A DNA stretch of 40,445 nucleotides from Candidatus Margulisiibacteriota bacterium (GTDB lineage: Bacteria > Margulisbacteria > Marinamargulisbacteria > SXXA01 > SICP01). Where the stretch lies: positions 1 through 40,445 of the forward strand of contig SICP01000001.1 of the NCBI GenBank assembly GCA_009691415.1, in the 5' to 3' direction. Shown one piece after another: positions 39,629 to 40,445 of this stretch (positions are counted from its first letter, which is position 1; each line of letters begins with the position of its first letter). The notes below the pieces were generated by a model, which had not been told where the DNA came from, searched no databases, and worked only from the letters and a program-made list of their open reading frames with translations. The translations under genes and the position numbers were made by a program.

Positions 39629-40445
39629 CTATTCTACAGTCACGCTCTTCGCTAAATTTCTAGGTTGATCTACATCACATCCTAAGAAAACAGCAATATG
39701 GTACGCCATAAGTTGTAATGGCACTGCGATGAGAATAGGCGTGAGCTCTTCCGGGACTTGGGGGATGTAGATGACGTCGTCAGCGAACTCTTCCACCTCT
39801 GTATTACCCTCAGTTGCGATGATAATAGTCTTGCCCTTTCTTGCGCGGACTTCTTGGACATTGCTAATCATTTTGTCGTAAGTACTGGAGTTGGGACAAA
39901 GACAAACGACGGGCATTTTTTCGTCGATAAGAGCGATGGGGCCGTGTTTGAGTTCGCCTGCAGGATAGCCTGTGGCGTGGATGTAGGAAATTTCTTTGAG
40001 CTTGAGTGCGCCTTCGAGAGCTGATGGATAATTGACGCCACGACCGATGAATAAAAAGTCTCGGCTTTTGTAGTATTTTTTAGCGATTGATTTGATGTGA
40101 TCGGCTTGGTTTAAAATAGATTCAATGTACTCTGGGATACGTTGGAGTTGTTGAATCATTTCTGTTGATTCTTCTTCTGATATCGTCCATCTCAATTGAG
40201 AAAGATAGACCGTAAAAAGATAGGTTGTGACCAATTGCGCGATGTAGTTTTTAGTGGAGGCGACGCCCACTTCTTGTCCCGCATACGAATAAATAACGCC
40301 GTCTGACTCACGATCCATACTGCTGTTTTTGGCATTCACAAAAGAGAGAACTTTAAAAAATTTACTTTTGGCTTCTCGCAGACACGCGAGTGTATCGGCA
40401 GTTTCACCTGATTGTGAGAGTGCAATAACGATTTCTTTTCCGTCT
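39629..40445 (-). CDS. glmS: Glutamine-fructose-6-phosphate aminotransferase, C-terminal part (5' end outside window)
   Basis: The frame is open from the stop at 39629 to the window edge, so about 271 C-terminal residues are seen. They include part of the first SIS domain (DGKEIVIALSQSGETADTL near the edge, SYAGQEVGVASTKNYIAQL) and the second SIS domain (FIGRGVNYPSALEGALKLKE, GYPAGELKHGPIALID), ending in the family's DQPRNLAKSVTVE. GlmS makes glucosamine-6-phosphate for peptidoglycan and lipid A. It appears to head, or lie early in, the long minus-strand envelope unit. Confidence 0.96.
   Translation of the reverse strand, partial: DGKEIVIALSQSGETADTLACLREAKSKFFKVLSFVNAKNSSMDRESDGVIYSYAGQEVGVASTKNYIAQLVTTYLFTVYLSQLRWTISEEESTEMIQQLQRIPEYIESILNQADHIKSIAKKYYKSRDFLFIGRGVNYPSALEGALKLKEISYIHATGYPAGELKHGPIALIDEKMPVVCLCPNSSTYDKMISNVQEVRARKGKTIIIATEGNTEVEEFADDVIYIPQVPEELTPILIAVPLQLMAYHIAVFLGCDVDQPRNLAKSVTVE

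Overview
This is a gene-dense stretch of about 42% GC bacterial chromosome using the standard genetic code. It looks like a diderm: it carries an SLH-domain envelope protein, an MlaE/MlaF/MlaD lipid-transport operon whose MlaD ends in a predicted outer-membrane barrel, a divergent LpxB-like glycosyltransferase, full-length DapD/DapE, and a decaprenylphosphoryl-pentose (DprE1/DprE2/UbiA) cluster. SLH proteins together with a barrel-tipped MlaD point towards the Cyanobacteria/Margulisbacteria side of the tree or diderm Firmicutes-like lineages. I lean weakly to Margulisbacteria; this is inference, not identification.

Layout. 1-1946: the end of nhaA, an unrecognised 370-aa protein with a possible circularly permuted OTU protease core, tRNA-Arg(CCG) and a TfoX-N protein. 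1947-2262: a gene-free spacer bounded by 17-nt inverted repeats. 2263-4787 (minus): AlkC-like glycosylase, Maf, NnrD. 4822-8626 (plus): DUF3050 protein, a frameshifted TIGR01777 epimerase, manC and the LpxB-like gene. 8598-13558 (minus): a tightly overlapping unit of SLH protein, argS, tilS and a secreted beta protein, lying downstream of tRNA-Phe and tRNA-Thr. 13761-14569: decayed receiver/protein-kinase remnants. 14558-16724 (minus): disulfide oxidoreductase and CmoB. 16831-18299 (plus): dcd and a zinc-ribbon exonuclease.

18296-23492 (minus) is a fully overlapping five-gene unit: nadE, mlaE, mlaF, mlaD and a CDF transporter. 23536-24843 holds small ORFs, a terminator, a histidine-kinase remnant and a two-receiver response regulator. 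25022-27748 encodes an SNF2 helicase. 27749-28067 carries two consecutive hairpins that both expose a poly-C loop. 28068-30053 contains a small acidic protein coupled to a membrane cytochrome c, a minus-strand ORF with a strong ribosome site but ATC in place of a normal start codon, and a Ser-rich protein. 30080-32222 (minus) is dapE-dapD. 32804-40445 (minus) is a nine-gene chain: glmS, aroK, aroB, aroQ, uppP, UbiA, dprE1-like, a polytopic membrane protein and dprE2-like.

How it fits together: the right half is dominated by envelope biogenesis. GlmS and DapDE supply peptidoglycan precursors, UppP and UbiA act on polyprenyl phosphates, and the DprE1/DprE2 pair would epimerise polyprenylphosphoryl ribose to arabinose. 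The adjacent polytopic protein is a candidate user of that donor. MlaEFD would move phospholipids between the membranes. The most notable items are the permuted OTU-like protein, the barrel-tipped MlaD, the poly-C-loop hairpins, the ATC-start ORF and the arabinose-donor cluster.
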